A stretch of DNA of 64,000 nt, taken from Aphanocapsa sp. GSE-SYN-MK-11-07L. Its GTDB lineage: Bacteria > Cyanobacteriota > Cyanobacteriia > Thermosynechococcales > Thermosynechococcaceae. Below the pieces are notes generated by a model that was not told where the DNA came from, ran no database searches, and saw only the letters and a list, made by a program, of their open reading frames with translations. Positions 1-7,269 of this stretch are shown here, piece after piece. The stretch is taken from NCBI GenBank assembly GCA_019359715.1, contig JAHHGS010000082.1, positions 19,277 to 83,276 on the forward strand, in the 5' to 3' direction. A program made the translations under genes and the position numbers. Position 1 is the first letter of the stretch. Every line of letters starts with the position of its first letter.

Positions 1-640
1 ACAACCAACCAAACAAGATACTGAGGACAATTGCGATCGCCCTCAGCAAAAAGCGAGGATAAATGAGCAGGGCGATCGCCATCCCCGACACTCCACCCAG
101 CAGCCAAACTTGCCTAACCAGTTGTGCAGCAGTTTGCCAAAGGTTTTTAAGGGTGAAACGAGACACAAATGGGGTTGAAAGCGTTGCCCCATCATTCCAG
201 TAACTGACAGCAAGACGACCATAATACAGGAGGAGAAATCCGATTGCCAAACTTAGTCCGATCGTGAGAGGAAGAAGCGATCGTAGTCTTAAAGTTGCAC
301 TTACCGGAATAAATAAGGCAGAGGAACGCGGTAGTTCCGCTTGATAGGGAAACAGTGAATTTTTCCTGGGTGCCTGACTGTAGAGACCTTCCACAGGATT
401 ATGGGAGTATTTCAGTCGTTGCGCTAACGCCAGATTACCGAGTAGATAAATTGCTGTGAACCCTGTCACAACTGCTAAAAGAGCCAATCGAACTTGGAAT
501 TTGAGCAGGAATACTGAGAGATAATCAACTTCCTGAAACCAGAGCATTTCTGCTCCTAGCCGGGAGAGTAAATCAAGCAGTAGTCCTACTCCTAAAAGAA
601 CAGTAAACAATTGAAATAGACGTTTCCAGTCCACAAACAT
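1..640 (-). CDS. UPF0182 family membrane protein, N-terminal part (cut by window edge)
   Basis: The minus strand reads open from an ATG at 640 down to base 1 without a stop, giving about 213 residues of a protein that continues outside the window. It begins MFVDWKRLFQLF and has several hydrophobic stretches (about residues 7-27, 45-70, 125-145 and 170-213). An early segment reads LGAEMLWFQEVDYLSVF. That layout, an N-terminal bundle of membrane helices with a conserved 'LWFxxVxY' motif after the first helix, is typical of the UPF0182 (COG1615) family, large integral membrane proteins of unknown function found in cyanobacteria and actinobacteria. Full members are roughly 900-1000 residues, so most of the gene lies to the left. 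The family assignment is from memory of the family pattern; function is unknown. Confidence 0.72.
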   Translation of the reverse strand, partial: MFVDWKRLFQLFTVLLGVGLLLDLLSRLGAEMLWFQEVDYLSVFLLKFQVRLALLAVVTGFTAIYLLGNLALAQRLKYSHNPVEGLYSQAPRKNSLFPYQAELPRSSALFIPVSATLRLRSLLPLTIGLSLAIGFLLLYYGRLAVSYWNDGATLSTPFVSRFTLKNLWQTAAQLVRQVWLLGGVSGMAIALLIYPRFLLRAIAIVLSILFGWL

Positions 641-850
641 GACCAGCTAAAATAGCAGCAGCAGTAGTTTTATGTAGCAAATTTATAGGGGGACTCTCAT
701 CATGACTGGTTCTGGTCTAATAAGCCTTTGTCTGGAGCAAAAGCATTGCAGAGATTGAAGGGGGAGGGTTTCATCAGAATTGCAACATCCGAATAAGACT
801 CTAAAAGCTAGCATAAACGACTGTGAAAAGTTCTGAAGCCCCATCTGCAT

Positions 851-885
851 CAGCAATGCTCATTTTTTCAAAGTGAGCATTGCTG
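851..885. repeat. Inverted repeat, 12-bp perfect stem
   Basis: The arm CAGCAATGCTCA (851-862) pairs perfectly with TGAGCATTGCTG (874-885) around an 11-nt loop. There is no T-tract directly after the stem on the minus strand, so it is either a second, backup termination hairpin behind the 903-934 terminator or an upstream element of the UPF0182 gene. Confidence 0.6.
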
Positions 886-902
886 CATCTAAAATGGTAA
901 TA

Positions 903-934
903 ATCAAAAAGCCCGCATTAGCGGGCTTTTTGAT
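903..934 (-). terminator. Rho-independent terminator of the small membrane protein gene
   Basis: ATCAAAAAGCCCGC (903-916) and GCGGGCTTTTTGAT (921-934) form a perfect 14-bp stem with a 4-nt loop and T-runs on both strands. It lies 19 bases after the stop of the minus-strand gene at 953-1285. The symmetry makes it potentially bidirectional. Confidence 0.85.
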
Positions 935-952
935 GGCTTTTTAATTATTTTC

Positions 953-1285
953 CTAACCAGCGATCTCCTGATCGTCGTCCTCTTCGACTAAGACAATCGC
1001 GATCGCGCAAAATACAAACCCAAAGGTCAACGGCATGGGTGATTTCAGCCAGTAGGCAGTCATGGCAACAATCAGTATACAGGCAATACTAGCCCCGTAA
1101 ACCAGCTTTTCTTGACGGCTGAGCACTTTTTGAACCGGCACCAGTTGCAATGCTTGGTTGGGCAGAGGCAAGGGCATGACTGCGCCAGGTGGAAAAGCCC
1201 AATAACGATATTGCTCAATGAAGAAGTCAGTCCAACCTTGCTCTTGACACCAAGCTTTGGCAAATTCCTGTGAGTATCTGAGCAT
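953..1285 (-). CDS. Conserved hypothetical membrane protein (110 aa)
   Basis: A 110-residue protein with a soluble N-terminal half carrying a distinctive WAFPPGAVMPLPLP stretch (about residues 29-42), then two closely spaced hydrophobic segments (about 63-79 and 85-100) and an acidic tail EEDDDQE. This looks like a small inner- or thylakoid-membrane protein with a cytoplasmic N-terminal domain. The pattern suggests one of the short conserved proteins restricted to cyanobacteria, but I do not recognise a named family and assign no function. The ATG at 1285 is the only sensible start. A strong terminator follows the stop at once, and both neighbours are separated by more than 200 bases, so it is probably transcribed alone. 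Confidence 0.7.
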   Translation of the reverse strand: MLRYSQEFAKAWCQEQGWTDFFIEQYRYWAFPPGAVMPLPLPNQALQLVPVQKVLSRQEKLVYGASIACILIVAMTAYWLKSPMPLTFGFVFCAIAIVLVEEDDDQEIAG

Positions 1286-1358
1286 GCTCCGAAATCCTGT
1301 CTTAAAACCAAATAAAATGATTAGCCAGCCAGTGCGACTGAATCAAGAATCAGCAAAT

Positions 1359-1381
1359 CCAGCCAAATTAAATCTGGCTGG
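1359..1381 (-). terminator. Possible terminator hairpin after livM-type gene
   Basis: CCAGCC (1359-1364) pairs with GGCTGG (1376-1381) and, read on the minus strand, is followed by ATTTGC. The stem is short and the T-run weak; it lies about 140 bases beyond the permease stop. A tentative call. Confidence 0.3.
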
Positions 1382-1518
1382 GTCACTTTTTGAAATTAAC
1401 AGAGGCAACCAGGTCTGATCAGCAGCAAACACAACTCTTAATTTTCACAGCCGAAAATATTGATATTTGTGAATTTCCTGGCTCTGAACCGTAGTTTCAG
1501 CCGCTAAATCGAAATAAA

Positions 1519-2454
1519 TTATGGAGCTTTTGGGGCAGACTTGCGCGATCGCTTGAACAATTTCGGCGTCACTAACCCTTGCGGAAAGAAGATCGTTCCC
1601 AAGACAATTAATAGCCCAAAAATAATTAACCGACCGTCGCGTAAAAATTCAGCTAGCCATTCTGGTAAACCGGAAATATCGGCAATTCCCCGCAGCACTT
1701 CTGGCAGTGCCGTAAACACCATTCCCCCCAAGACTGGGCCGACAAAGGTGCGAGTGCCGCCAATTAAAACCGAAGTCAAGTAGATAATGCTGGCATCAAA
1801 CGTGCCTTGGCGGGCATTCCAGGTATTCAGAAAGTGGGCGCTGACTGCCCCGACCACTCCAGCCAAAATGGCTCCGAGGGTAAAGGCCAACACCTTGTAG
1901 TAAGTCGGGTTAATTCCCATCGCGTCAGCCGCCAGCTCATCTTCCCGAATCGCCGTCAAGGCTCGCCCAACGCGAATATGTTCTAACCGATACAGCAAGA
2001 CCATGCTCAACAGCAGCAGGGGCAGCACCACCCACAAATACTCAATTGGCGTATTAAATGGCTGTGGAATCCCAAAAATTCCAACCGCTCCACCTGTAAT
2101 TTCCAGGTTAAGCGAGAATACGCGCAAAATTTCGACAAAGGCGATCGTGGCGATCGCCAAATAAATTCCCTTTAAGCGCAGGGCCGGCATTCCGACCAGC
2201 ACCCCCAGCAGCCCAGATAGCAGCCCTCCCAGCAGCATTTCTAGCAGCAGCAGCGGAATCGGCAGTAGCGGCCCCTCAAACTGCCAAACCTTGGTGGAAA
2301 GAATTGCTGCCACATAGCCACCCAAGGCATAAAACCCCGGACTAGCCAAAGACAACTGCCCCGCCATCAACGGCAAATAAAGCGACAGCCCCAGCATTGC
2401 CCCCAATAGCATCGAGACCAGCAAAAATCCGTAAGTGTTAAAGAAGTCAGCCAT
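1519..2454 (-). CDS. livM: Branched-chain amino acid ABC transporter permease, LivM type
   Basis: An approximately 311-residue polytopic inner-membrane protein of the LivM half of the HAAT (branched-chain/neutral amino acid) ABC importers; it would pair with a LivH-type permease and two ATPases to move amino acids (or urea in Urt relatives) into the cell. Visible support: eight or more hydrophobic segments, the typical 'LMAGQLSLASPGFYALGGY' block near the N-terminus, and the cytoplasmic coupling loop AIREDELAADAMGIN that contacts the ATPase. The upstream GTG at 2478 would add eight residues; I prefer the ATG at 2454 because the family usually starts just before the first helix. No livH, livF, livG or binding-protein gene is adjacent, so its partners must be encoded elsewhere, as is common in cyanobacteria. 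Confidence 0.85.
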   Translation of the reverse strand: MADFFNTYGFLLVSMLLGAMLGLSLYLPLMAGQLSLASPGFYALGGYVAAILSTKVWQFEGPLLPIPLLLLEMLLGGLLSGLLGVLVGMPALRLKGIYLAIATIAFVEILRVFSLNLEITGGAVGIFGIPQPFNTPIEYLWVVLPLLLLSMVLLYRLEHIRVGRALTAIREDELAADAMGINPTYYKVLAFTLGAILAGVVGAVSAHFLNTWNARQGTFDASIIYLTSVLIGGTRTFVGPVLGGMVFTALPEVLRGIADISGLPEWLAEFLRDGRLIIFGLLIVLGTIFFPQGLVTPKLFKRSRKSAPKAP

Positions 2455-2537
2455 CAGAACCAAAGCAAGGTGTTGCACTTTGATTACTGTAACTCTACAA
2501 AGTCAACGTCCGTGCTATGAGGCAGCGATCATTACAC

Positions 2538-3002
2538 CTAATCAAAGGGATTTTTATACCACTTTTTTCGTCTCTGCCAATCATGGAAAAGCGTAACAAA
2601 CGCGCTGTATTTTATGCCGTCTTCCTCGCCAGCGTGGGGAATATCCTCAACACTGTAGCAAAGTCGATAACCCATTGGTAAAGTTTTCCAGTACGTAGCT
2701 GACCAGTTTTCCACAGCCTCAATAATTTCAATCGATTTTAAATCAACTTTTCTGAATGGGTGTGCAAGGTCATATTGCAACACCTCTTGGAGGATTTGTG
2801 CGCTGCCTGCTTCAATACAGCCTTCCATTTCACACCAGGCAGGAATGTATAAATTCCAATCGGTTTGTGAGAGTAGCTCCCAATGCTCTATTTCCTTTGG
2901 TGCAAGCTGATAGTGTAACCCTCGTGAGGCCGAGCGAGTCAACTCTTCTCTAATTGCCTTTTTGTCAAAGACAAACGACTCATGCTTGCTGGGTTGACCC
3001 AC
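2538..3002 (-). CDS. Hypothetical protein, overlaps upstream gene by 64 nt
   Basis: A 154-residue soluble protein starting at a GTG (3002) inside the 3' end of the preceding small gene. It is rich in aromatic residues (for example HWELLSQTDWNLYIPAW and FHDWQRRKKWYKNPFD at the very end) and has no signal peptide or membrane segment. I do not recognise a family. The position, fourth in a run of short overlapping minus-strand genes behind a toxin-like domain, suggests an immunity- or effector-associated protein, but this is inference. The 64-nt overlap with the upstream frame also leaves open that the 79-residue gene and this one were once a single reading frame now split by a frameshift. Confidence 0.55.
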   Translation of the reverse strand: MGQPSKHESFVFDKKAIREELTRSASRGLHYQLAPKEIEHWELLSQTDWNLYIPAWCEMEGCIEAGSAQILQEVLQYDLAHPFRKVDLKSIEIIEAVENWSATYWKTLPMGYRLCYSVEDIPHAGEEDGIKYSAFVTLFHDWQRRKKWYKNPFD

Positions 3003-3178
3003 AAAAAGCTCAATAATTCTCTGCGGGAAAGATTATCTATAACTTCAACTAGTTGATCACAGGTGAGTCCATGTCCCTCTCTGTTCATCAACTCTTCTAA
3101 ATAATCTAAAGTCAAGGATGCCAGATCTTGAGGATACTCAACAGCAACGTCTAGCATCCAGTACTCACTTCTATCCAT
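2939..3178 (-). CDS. Small hypothetical protein (79 aa), third gene of the toxin-like cluster
   Basis: Starts at ATG 3178 (MDRSEYWMLDVAVEYP). The sequence is acidic and looks mostly helical, with LTLDYLEELMNREG and LTCDQLVEVIDNLSRRELLSF. It has no membrane segment. Immunity-type proteins of polymorphic toxin systems are often short and acidic like this, but no family is recognised. Its last 22 codons overlap the start of the 154-residue gene in another frame, which points either to translational coupling or to an ancestral frameshift. It is separated by only 35 bases from the stop of the 87-residue gene upstream. Confidence 0.5.
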   Translation of the reverse strand: MDRSEYWMLDVAVEYPQDLASLTLDYLEELMNREGHGLTCDQLVEVIDNLSRRELLSFLWVNPASMSRLSLTKRQLEKS

Positions 3179-3213
3179 TGTCTAAGTTAGATCGATACAC
3201 ATAAAGTCCTGAA

Positions 3214-3474
3214 CTATGGATATTCTTCAGCATGAGATAGTCGCCCTCTGACTAACTCATACTCATCTTCCAGCAGCCACAGTTTAGCTTCCTCATAATC
3301 TGGGCTGGCAAAAATAACCTTGTACTGTTCAGCAGGATCATACACATACCAATACCCCGCCTGGTCGCTAAGCAGGAGAAGAACGCAGGGTAGTCCTGGA
3401 TCTAGCCAGACTTCTAAGAATATCCAATCAACTGGGACGAGTGCGGGGGATGACGTGGTATCGACTTGCTGCAT
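3214..3474 (-). CDS. Small acidic hypothetical protein, candidate immunity protein
   Basis: About 86 residues starting at ATG 3474 (a TTG lies one codon upstream). The protein contains WIFLEVWLDPGLPCVLLLL, YWYVYDPAEQYKVIF and an acidic stretch EEAKLWLLEDEYEL, consistent with a small alpha/beta fold. Its start lies inside the last codons of the 111-residue toxin-like gene (about 47-nt overlap in a different frame), the tight arrangement expected for a toxin followed by its immunity gene. No family is recognised with certainty; the immunity role is inferred only from position, size and acidity. Confidence 0.55.
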   Translation of the reverse strand: MQQVDTTSSPALVPVDWIFLEVWLDPGLPCVLLLLSDQAGYWYVYDPAEQYKVIFASPDYEEAKLWLLEDEYELVRGRLSHAEEYP

Positions 3475-3760
3475 CAACTTTTATTTCTCCATAAAAGAGG
3501 GGGATTTGCGAGCCATTTGGGCTAATTCTGTAACCAATTGAACCCGCAAAAAACAATCCGTAGCGCTCGTAACCTCGAATCCAACCCGTATATTCCCCTC
3601 TCTCAATAATAGTCTGAGCAACTCGCTCCATCGTGAATTCGTCATTGAAAACATGAGCAGAATGCCCTCGTTGCAAAAGTCTCAGCACTTGTGGAGTATT
3701 TGGTAGGTGCTTGGAAGTATGCCTGGGATCAAGAAAAACTTGACGTTCAATACCGCTCAT
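3428..3760 (-). CDS. Polymorphic-toxin C-terminal-like domain protein (110 aa), no delivery module
   Basis: A free-standing protein of about 110 residues with a region reading HTSKHLPNTP, then GHSAHVFNDEFTMERVA, IIERGEYTGWIRGYERYG, IGYRISPNGSQIPLFYGE and the tail RYHVIPRTRPS. Such His/Arg/Glu-rich C-terminal tips occur at the end of larger cyanobacterial secreted or filamentous proteins; I recall a DUF6972-type domain of this kind, but could not verify it. Here there is no N-terminal carrier, signal sequence or pretoxin domain: purB ends just 52 bases upstream on the same strand. So it is either an orphan toxin cassette stripped of its delivery part or an intracellular enzyme. The 86-residue gene overlaps its 3' end and is the likely immunity partner. 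ATG 3760 is preferred over TTG 3763. Confidence 0.6.
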   Translation of the reverse strand: MSGIERQVFLDPRHTSKHLPNTPQVLRLLQRGHSAHVFNDEFTMERVAQTIIERGEYTGWIRGYERYGLFFAGSIGYRISPNGSQIPLFYGEIKVDAASRYHVIPRTRPS

Positions 3761-3812
3761 CAATCTTGAAGGTCGCGTTTTCCAGAAATCATTTTCTCAG
3801 GATGACAGTTGT

Positions 3813-5108
3813 TTAAATCCCCAACCGTTGGTAAATTTGATCGAGCTGCTGGAGATGATGTTGGGGGTCGAAGCAGGCGGCAATTTCTTCGCTAGATAGC
3901 AGGGTTTTGACTTTTGGGTCTTGGCTAATGTTTTCTCGAAAATTACCTTGTTCAGTATTCCAAGCTTGGTGAGCATTGCTCTGGACAATCGCATAGGCCT
4001 CTTCGCGGCTGATCCCTTTATCAACCAAGGTGAGCAAAACTCGTTGGCTAAAGATCACGCCCCCATAGAGATTCATATTTCGCTGCATGTTGTCGGGGTA
4101 AACCAGCAGGTTTTTGACCAAATCTGTGATTTCCACCAGCATGAAGTGCGTAATAATTGCTGAATCAGGAAAAATCACCCGCTCGACGGCGCTATGGGAA
4201 ATATCTCGTTCGTGCCAGAGGGCAACGTTTTCCAAGGCGGCGACAGCATGCCCCCGGACAATTCTGGCCATGCCGGTCAGTCGCTCCGAGCGGATCGGGT
4301 TGCGCTTGTGAGGCATCGCAGACGAGCCTTTTTGTCCCTTCGAGAAAAATTCTTCCACTTCTAAAACATCGGTGCGCTGGAGGTTGCGAATCTCCACCGC
4401 AAACCGCTCAATCGAAGCCGCCACTAGAGCCAAGGTTTGCACGTAGTCGGCATGTCGATCGCGGGAAATCACCTGAGTTGAAGCCGTGTCCGGCTGCAAG
4501 CCCAGTTTTTGACAGGCGATCGCCTCGACGCGTGGGTCAATGTTGGCATAGGTGCCGACTGCGCCGGAAATTTTGCCAACGGCGATCGATTTTTGGAGGC
4601 GACAGAGGCGATCGCGATGACGCAGCATTTCAGCCAGCCAGCCGGCCAGCTTAAAGCCAAAGGTGATCGGTTCGCCATGAATGCCGTGGGTGCGCCCGAC
4701 CATCACCGTGTAGCGATGCTGTTGGGCCTGATAGCGAATCGCCTGAGTTAATTTCTCAACCCAATTCAGGAGAACATCCAAACTAGAGACCAATTGCAGC
4801 GCTAGGGCCGTATCCAGCACGTCAGAACTGGTCAAACCCAAATGAATGTGGCGCCCAGCCTCGCCGACATGCTCATTCAGATTCGTTAAGAAGGCAATCA
4901 TGTCGTGCTTAACTTCCGCTTCAATTTCGAGCACCCGTTGGGGGTCAAACTTGGCTTTAGCCTTAATTTCTGCCAGCGCTTCTACCGGAATTTTGCCCAA
5001 TTCTGCTTGAGCTTCACAGACGGCAATTTCTACCTGTAGCCACGTTTTTAGCTTGGAGGTTTCAGTCCACAGGTCGCCCATTTCGGGCAGAGTATAGCGC
5101 TCAATCAA
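3813..5108 (-). CDS. purB: Adenylosuccinate lyase
   Basis: PurB catalyses two beta-eliminations releasing fumarate: SAICAR to AICAR in de novo purine synthesis and adenylosuccinate to AMP. It works as a homotetramer in the cytoplasm. The fumarase/aspartase-superfamily signature GSSAMPHKRNP (about residue 257 on) is intact, as are TSSDVLDTALALQL (about 94 on) and VGRTHGIHGEPITFG (about 137 on), which carry the substrate-binding and general acid residues. The family normally begins MIERYTLPEMG, and that reading starts at a TTG codon at 5108 (431 residues); another TTG at 5132 would add eight. Neither has a clear Shine-Dalgarno sequence. The toxin-like cluster follows downstream on the same strand. 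Confidence 0.95.
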   Translation of the reverse strand: MIERYTLPEMGDLWTETSKLKTWLQVEIAVCEAQAELGKIPVEALAEIKAKAKFDPQRVLEIEAEVKHDMIAFLTNLNEHVGEAGRHIHLGLTSSDVLDTALALQLVSSLDVLLNWVEKLTQAIRYQAQQHRYTVMVGRTHGIHGEPITFGFKLAGWLAEMLRHRDRLCRLQKSIAVGKISGAVGTYANIDPRVEAIACQKLGLQPDTASTQVISRDRHADYVQTLALVAASIERFAVEIRNLQRTDVLEVEEFFSKGQKGSSAMPHKRNPIRSERLTGMARIVRGHAVAALENVALWHERDISHSAVERVIFPDSAIITHFMLVEITDLVKNLLVYPDNMQRNMNLYGGVIFSQRVLLTLVDKGISREEAYAIVQSNAHQAWNTEQGNFRENISQDPKVKTLLSSEEIAACFDPQHHLQQLDQIYQRLGI

Positions 5109-5188
5109 AGCTGGTTTCAAAATGCGACTCAATCATTTTGACATACTCGCCAGCCTGAGCGCGCAGGGATTCTCAGCTCAAACAACAA

Positions 5189-6274
5189 TTAGCAAACTCT
5201 ACGCGTTTTCTTACGCTCTGGATGGTTGGTGGTAGACTCGCCGACTTGATTAATCCTGGCAATCATCTGATACAGTCGCCCGTGATCGCGCTGATTAAAG
5301 TGAAAGCTGAGTTGGGGCCAGGGGTTAGCCGTTTCCGAGCCAGATGCTTCCGGGTCGGAGCCGCTGGTTTGTTCAATTTGACCCGTCAGTAGAATGTCGC
5401 TAAAGGCTTGATTGAGTTGATCTAAAGCAGCCGCCGAAAGCCTGTGATTAAGGTGAATCACCAGCCGATCGCCGACGTAGCGACTAGAGTGATAGACCCG
5501 ATAAAACCCAGAAATCGCTTCGCAAGCTGCATCTAGGCTATGAGTAATAGTGTAAAGCCTATGGTCTTGGGGGCTGATTAACTGATTTGCCCTCAGGTGC
5601 GTGTGAACATAAGCATCCCAGTCTTGCCAGTAGGTGCCGCCTGGGCGATCAATCAGCACGAGCGGAAACGGGGTTGATTTGCCGGTTTGAATTAAGGTCA
5701 AACACTCAAAAGCCTCATCTTGGGTGCCAAACCCACCCGGAAACAGGGCGATCGCATCGGACTCGCGGAGGAAAAATAGTTTCCGGGTGAAAAAATACTT
5801 AAAGTCAATCAGCTTCGAGTCGCCCTCAATATAGGGGTTTGCCCCTTGCTCAAACGGTAACTGAATATTTAAGCCAAAGGACTGCTCGGCTCCAGCTCCC
5901 TTGTTGGCGGCTGCCATAATTCCCCCACCAGCGCCGGTCATCACCATATAGCCTTGGGCAATCACCCGCTGGGCAAAGTCAACCGCCATCTGGTATTCCG
6001 GGCTGTCGGGGGAGAGGCGCGATGAGCCAAACACAGAGACTTTGCGGGTGTGACGGTAGCCAGCAAACACCTGAAACCCATGGTGTAAATCTCGCACCGA
6101 CGACCGGAGAATTTTCCAATCTAATCGCTCCATGCCTTCTTCACCCATCTGGAGCAGCAGATTCAAGGTTTGAAAGATTAAATCTCCGTCCTGATGAGTT
6201 GGCAGGCGATCCAGAAGGTGATCAAGATCTGTCTTGAGAGATGCTATTGCAGCGGGGGAAGCAGAAAATGTCAT
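5189..6274 (-). CDS. LOG family protein (TIGR00730-type)
   Basis: A 361-residue protein of the LOG/lysine-decarboxylase-like Rossmann family. Members with both signature motifs hydrolyse nucleoside 5'-monophosphates to base plus ribose 5-phosphate, including cytokinin ribotides. Here the central domain has TGAGGGIMAAANKGA (about residues 113-127) and the diagnostic PGGFGTQDEAFE (about 182-193), so the nucleotide site looks complete. The protein is much longer than stand-alone LOG enzymes (about 190 residues) because of N- and C-terminal extensions, as in the longer cyanobacterial and proteobacterial forms whose substrate is less certain. ATG 6274 is preferred over the TTG directly before it. 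It lies between purB and trxA on the same strand but has its own gaps on both sides. Confidence 0.85.
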   Translation of the reverse strand: MTFSASPAAIASLKTDLDHLLDRLPTHQDGDLIFQTLNLLLQMGEEGMERLDWKILRSSVRDLHHGFQVFAGYRHTRKVSVFGSSRLSPDSPEYQMAVDFAQRVIAQGYMVMTGAGGGIMAAANKGAGAEQSFGLNIQLPFEQGANPYIEGDSKLIDFKYFFTRKLFFLRESDAIALFPGGFGTQDEAFECLTLIQTGKSTPFPLVLIDRPGGTYWQDWDAYVHTHLRANQLISPQDHRLYTITHSLDAACEAISGFYRVYHSSRYVGDRLVIHLNHRLSAAALDQLNQAFSDILLTGQIEQTSGSDPEASGSETANPWPQLSFHFNQRDHGRLYQMIARINQVGESTTNHPERKKTRRVC

Positions 6275-6390
6275 CAATGCTTGATAATCCTGACAGTTTC
6301 ATTTTACTGATTAGTTAGGGGCGATCGCAGGTAGCCTAGACGACATCAGTTGGAGATTTTTATGAAAGGATTTTTACAAAAAGAATGCCA

Positions 6391-6426
6391 AAAAATTAGT
6401 CCAAGTGTTCACTTGGACTAATTTTT
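6391..6426 (-). terminator. Terminator of trxA
   Basis: AAAAATTAGTCCAAGTG (6391-6407) and CACTTGGACTAATTTTT (6410-6426) are perfect reverse complements over 17 bases with only two bases between them (in practice a 4-nt loop). A/T runs flank both sides. It lies 66 bases after the trxA stop on the minus strand. Confidence 0.85.
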
Positions 6427-6491
6427 GACTTCTTGGCAGCCGACTTTAGGCTAGCTTTACTCAAAAACCCAGATCCAATGGGTTAGTTAAC

Positions 6492-6815
6492 CTAGAGATA
6501 TTTTTCCAGAGTCGTTGCCAGAGTCGTTTTAGGGACAGCTCCCACAACCATATCTACCCGTTGACCGCCCTTGAAAATCATCAAAGTTGGAATACTGCGA
6601 ATCCCATACTGACTCGCAACACTCGGATTTTCGTCCGTGTTGACTTTGACAACTTTTATCTGTCCGACGTACTGCTCTGAAATTTCATCTACGACTGGAG
6701 CAACCATTCTGCAAGGCCCACACCAAGGGGCCCAAAAGTCCACCAGAACCGGAACCTCGCTGTCAAGAACTTCTTCCTTAAACGTAGTGTCTGTAACTTG
6801 CAGGGCTGATGACAT
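6492..6815 (-). CDS. trxA: Thioredoxin
   Basis: A 107-residue classical thioredoxin. The active site [13 protein letters not shown] (about residues 28-40) and the cis-proline region [13 protein letters not shown] (about 72-84) are intact, and the length matches the m-type/TrxA family. It transfers electrons from thioredoxin reductase to cytoplasmic disulfides such as those in Calvin-cycle enzymes and peroxiredoxins. Start ATG 6815. It is followed by a very strong terminator and preceded by the small RNA Yfr1 and then guaB3, the arrangement (guaB-yfr1-trxA) reported as conserved in many cyanobacteria, which supports both the gene and RNA calls. Confidence 0.96.
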   Translation of the reverse strand: MSSALQVTDTTFKEEVLDSEVPVLVDFWAPWCGPCRMVAPVVDEISEQYVGQIKVVKVNTDENPSVASQYGIRSIPTLMIFKGGQRVDMVVGAVPKTTLATTLEKYL

Positions 6816-6969
6816 GCCTGAAAACCTTTCCTAAATAATGTTTCTTTGGATCTTGACTCGGATTCAATTTTACCACAGGCATTTGTTCATCTTTTGCGAT
6901 GTCGTCTGCATTAACTTTTGCAACATAAAAATTGGGCTTTGACTTAATTTCCGGCTAACTTTAAACTAA

Positions 6970-7037
6970 GAAACCGCCCGAACATAAGCCCAGGCGGAGT
7001 GTGGTGTGAGGAGTGAACGGAAACTTGCGTCTCCGCT
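6970..7037 (-). ncRNA. yfr1: Yfr1 small regulatory RNA
   Basis: On the minus strand the sequence folds into a 5' hairpin (CGGAGAC-GCAA-GTTTCCG), a single-stranded stretch containing exactly ACTCCTCACAC (7014 down to 7004), and a 3' hairpin CCGCC...GGGCGG followed by TTTC. The 11-nt unpaired ACUCCUCACAC flanked by two stems is the hallmark of Yfr1, a roughly 65-nt cyanobacterial trans-acting RNA that base-pairs with mRNAs (reported targets include outer-membrane porins and a sodium-dependent transporter in Prochlorococcus and others). Its location between guaB and trxA is the reported conserved locus. A -10 box TACAAT ends seven bases before the inferred 5' end. Exact ends are estimated. Confidence 0.9.
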
Positions 7038-7043
7038 AGCTCC

Positions 7044-7049
7044 ATTGTA
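7044..7049 (-). promoter_or_regulatory. -10 box of Yfr1 (TACAAT)
   Basis: TACAAT on the minus strand (7049 to 7044) lies at the right distance from the inferred Yfr1 5' end at about 7037. No good -35 hexamer is obvious. Confidence 0.6.
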
Positions 7050-7269
7050 TGAAAACAGTGTAAATTTGCCACTGCATCTGAAGCGAAACTTAGAATATTT
7101 AGCTAAACTTCAGCAGAATTCTAGTCCTTCCTGCTTGGACTAAAGATTATTTGTCTGATTAGTCTTGCTGCAAGCATAGAAAACTCTGAGGCCAGTTCAA
7201 AGACTGAGCAAGGATTTTAAGCTCAGATGATGACATGATAAACCTCTGTAATGACTTAACTTACTTGCC

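Larger units (their letters stand above)
641..952. other. Intergenic region with two hairpins
   Basis: No coding sequence is visible. The right half holds two stem-loops (851-885 and 903-934), annotated separately. The left half lies immediately upstream of the UPF0182 start and should carry its promoter, but no convincing -10/-35 pair was identified. Confidence 0.5.
6816..7269. other. guaB3-trxA intergenic region
   Basis: A 454-base gap without a protein gene. It contains the Yfr1 small RNA (6970-7037) with its own -10 box, and the upstream region of trxA. Nothing else in it was recognised. Confidence 0.6.
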
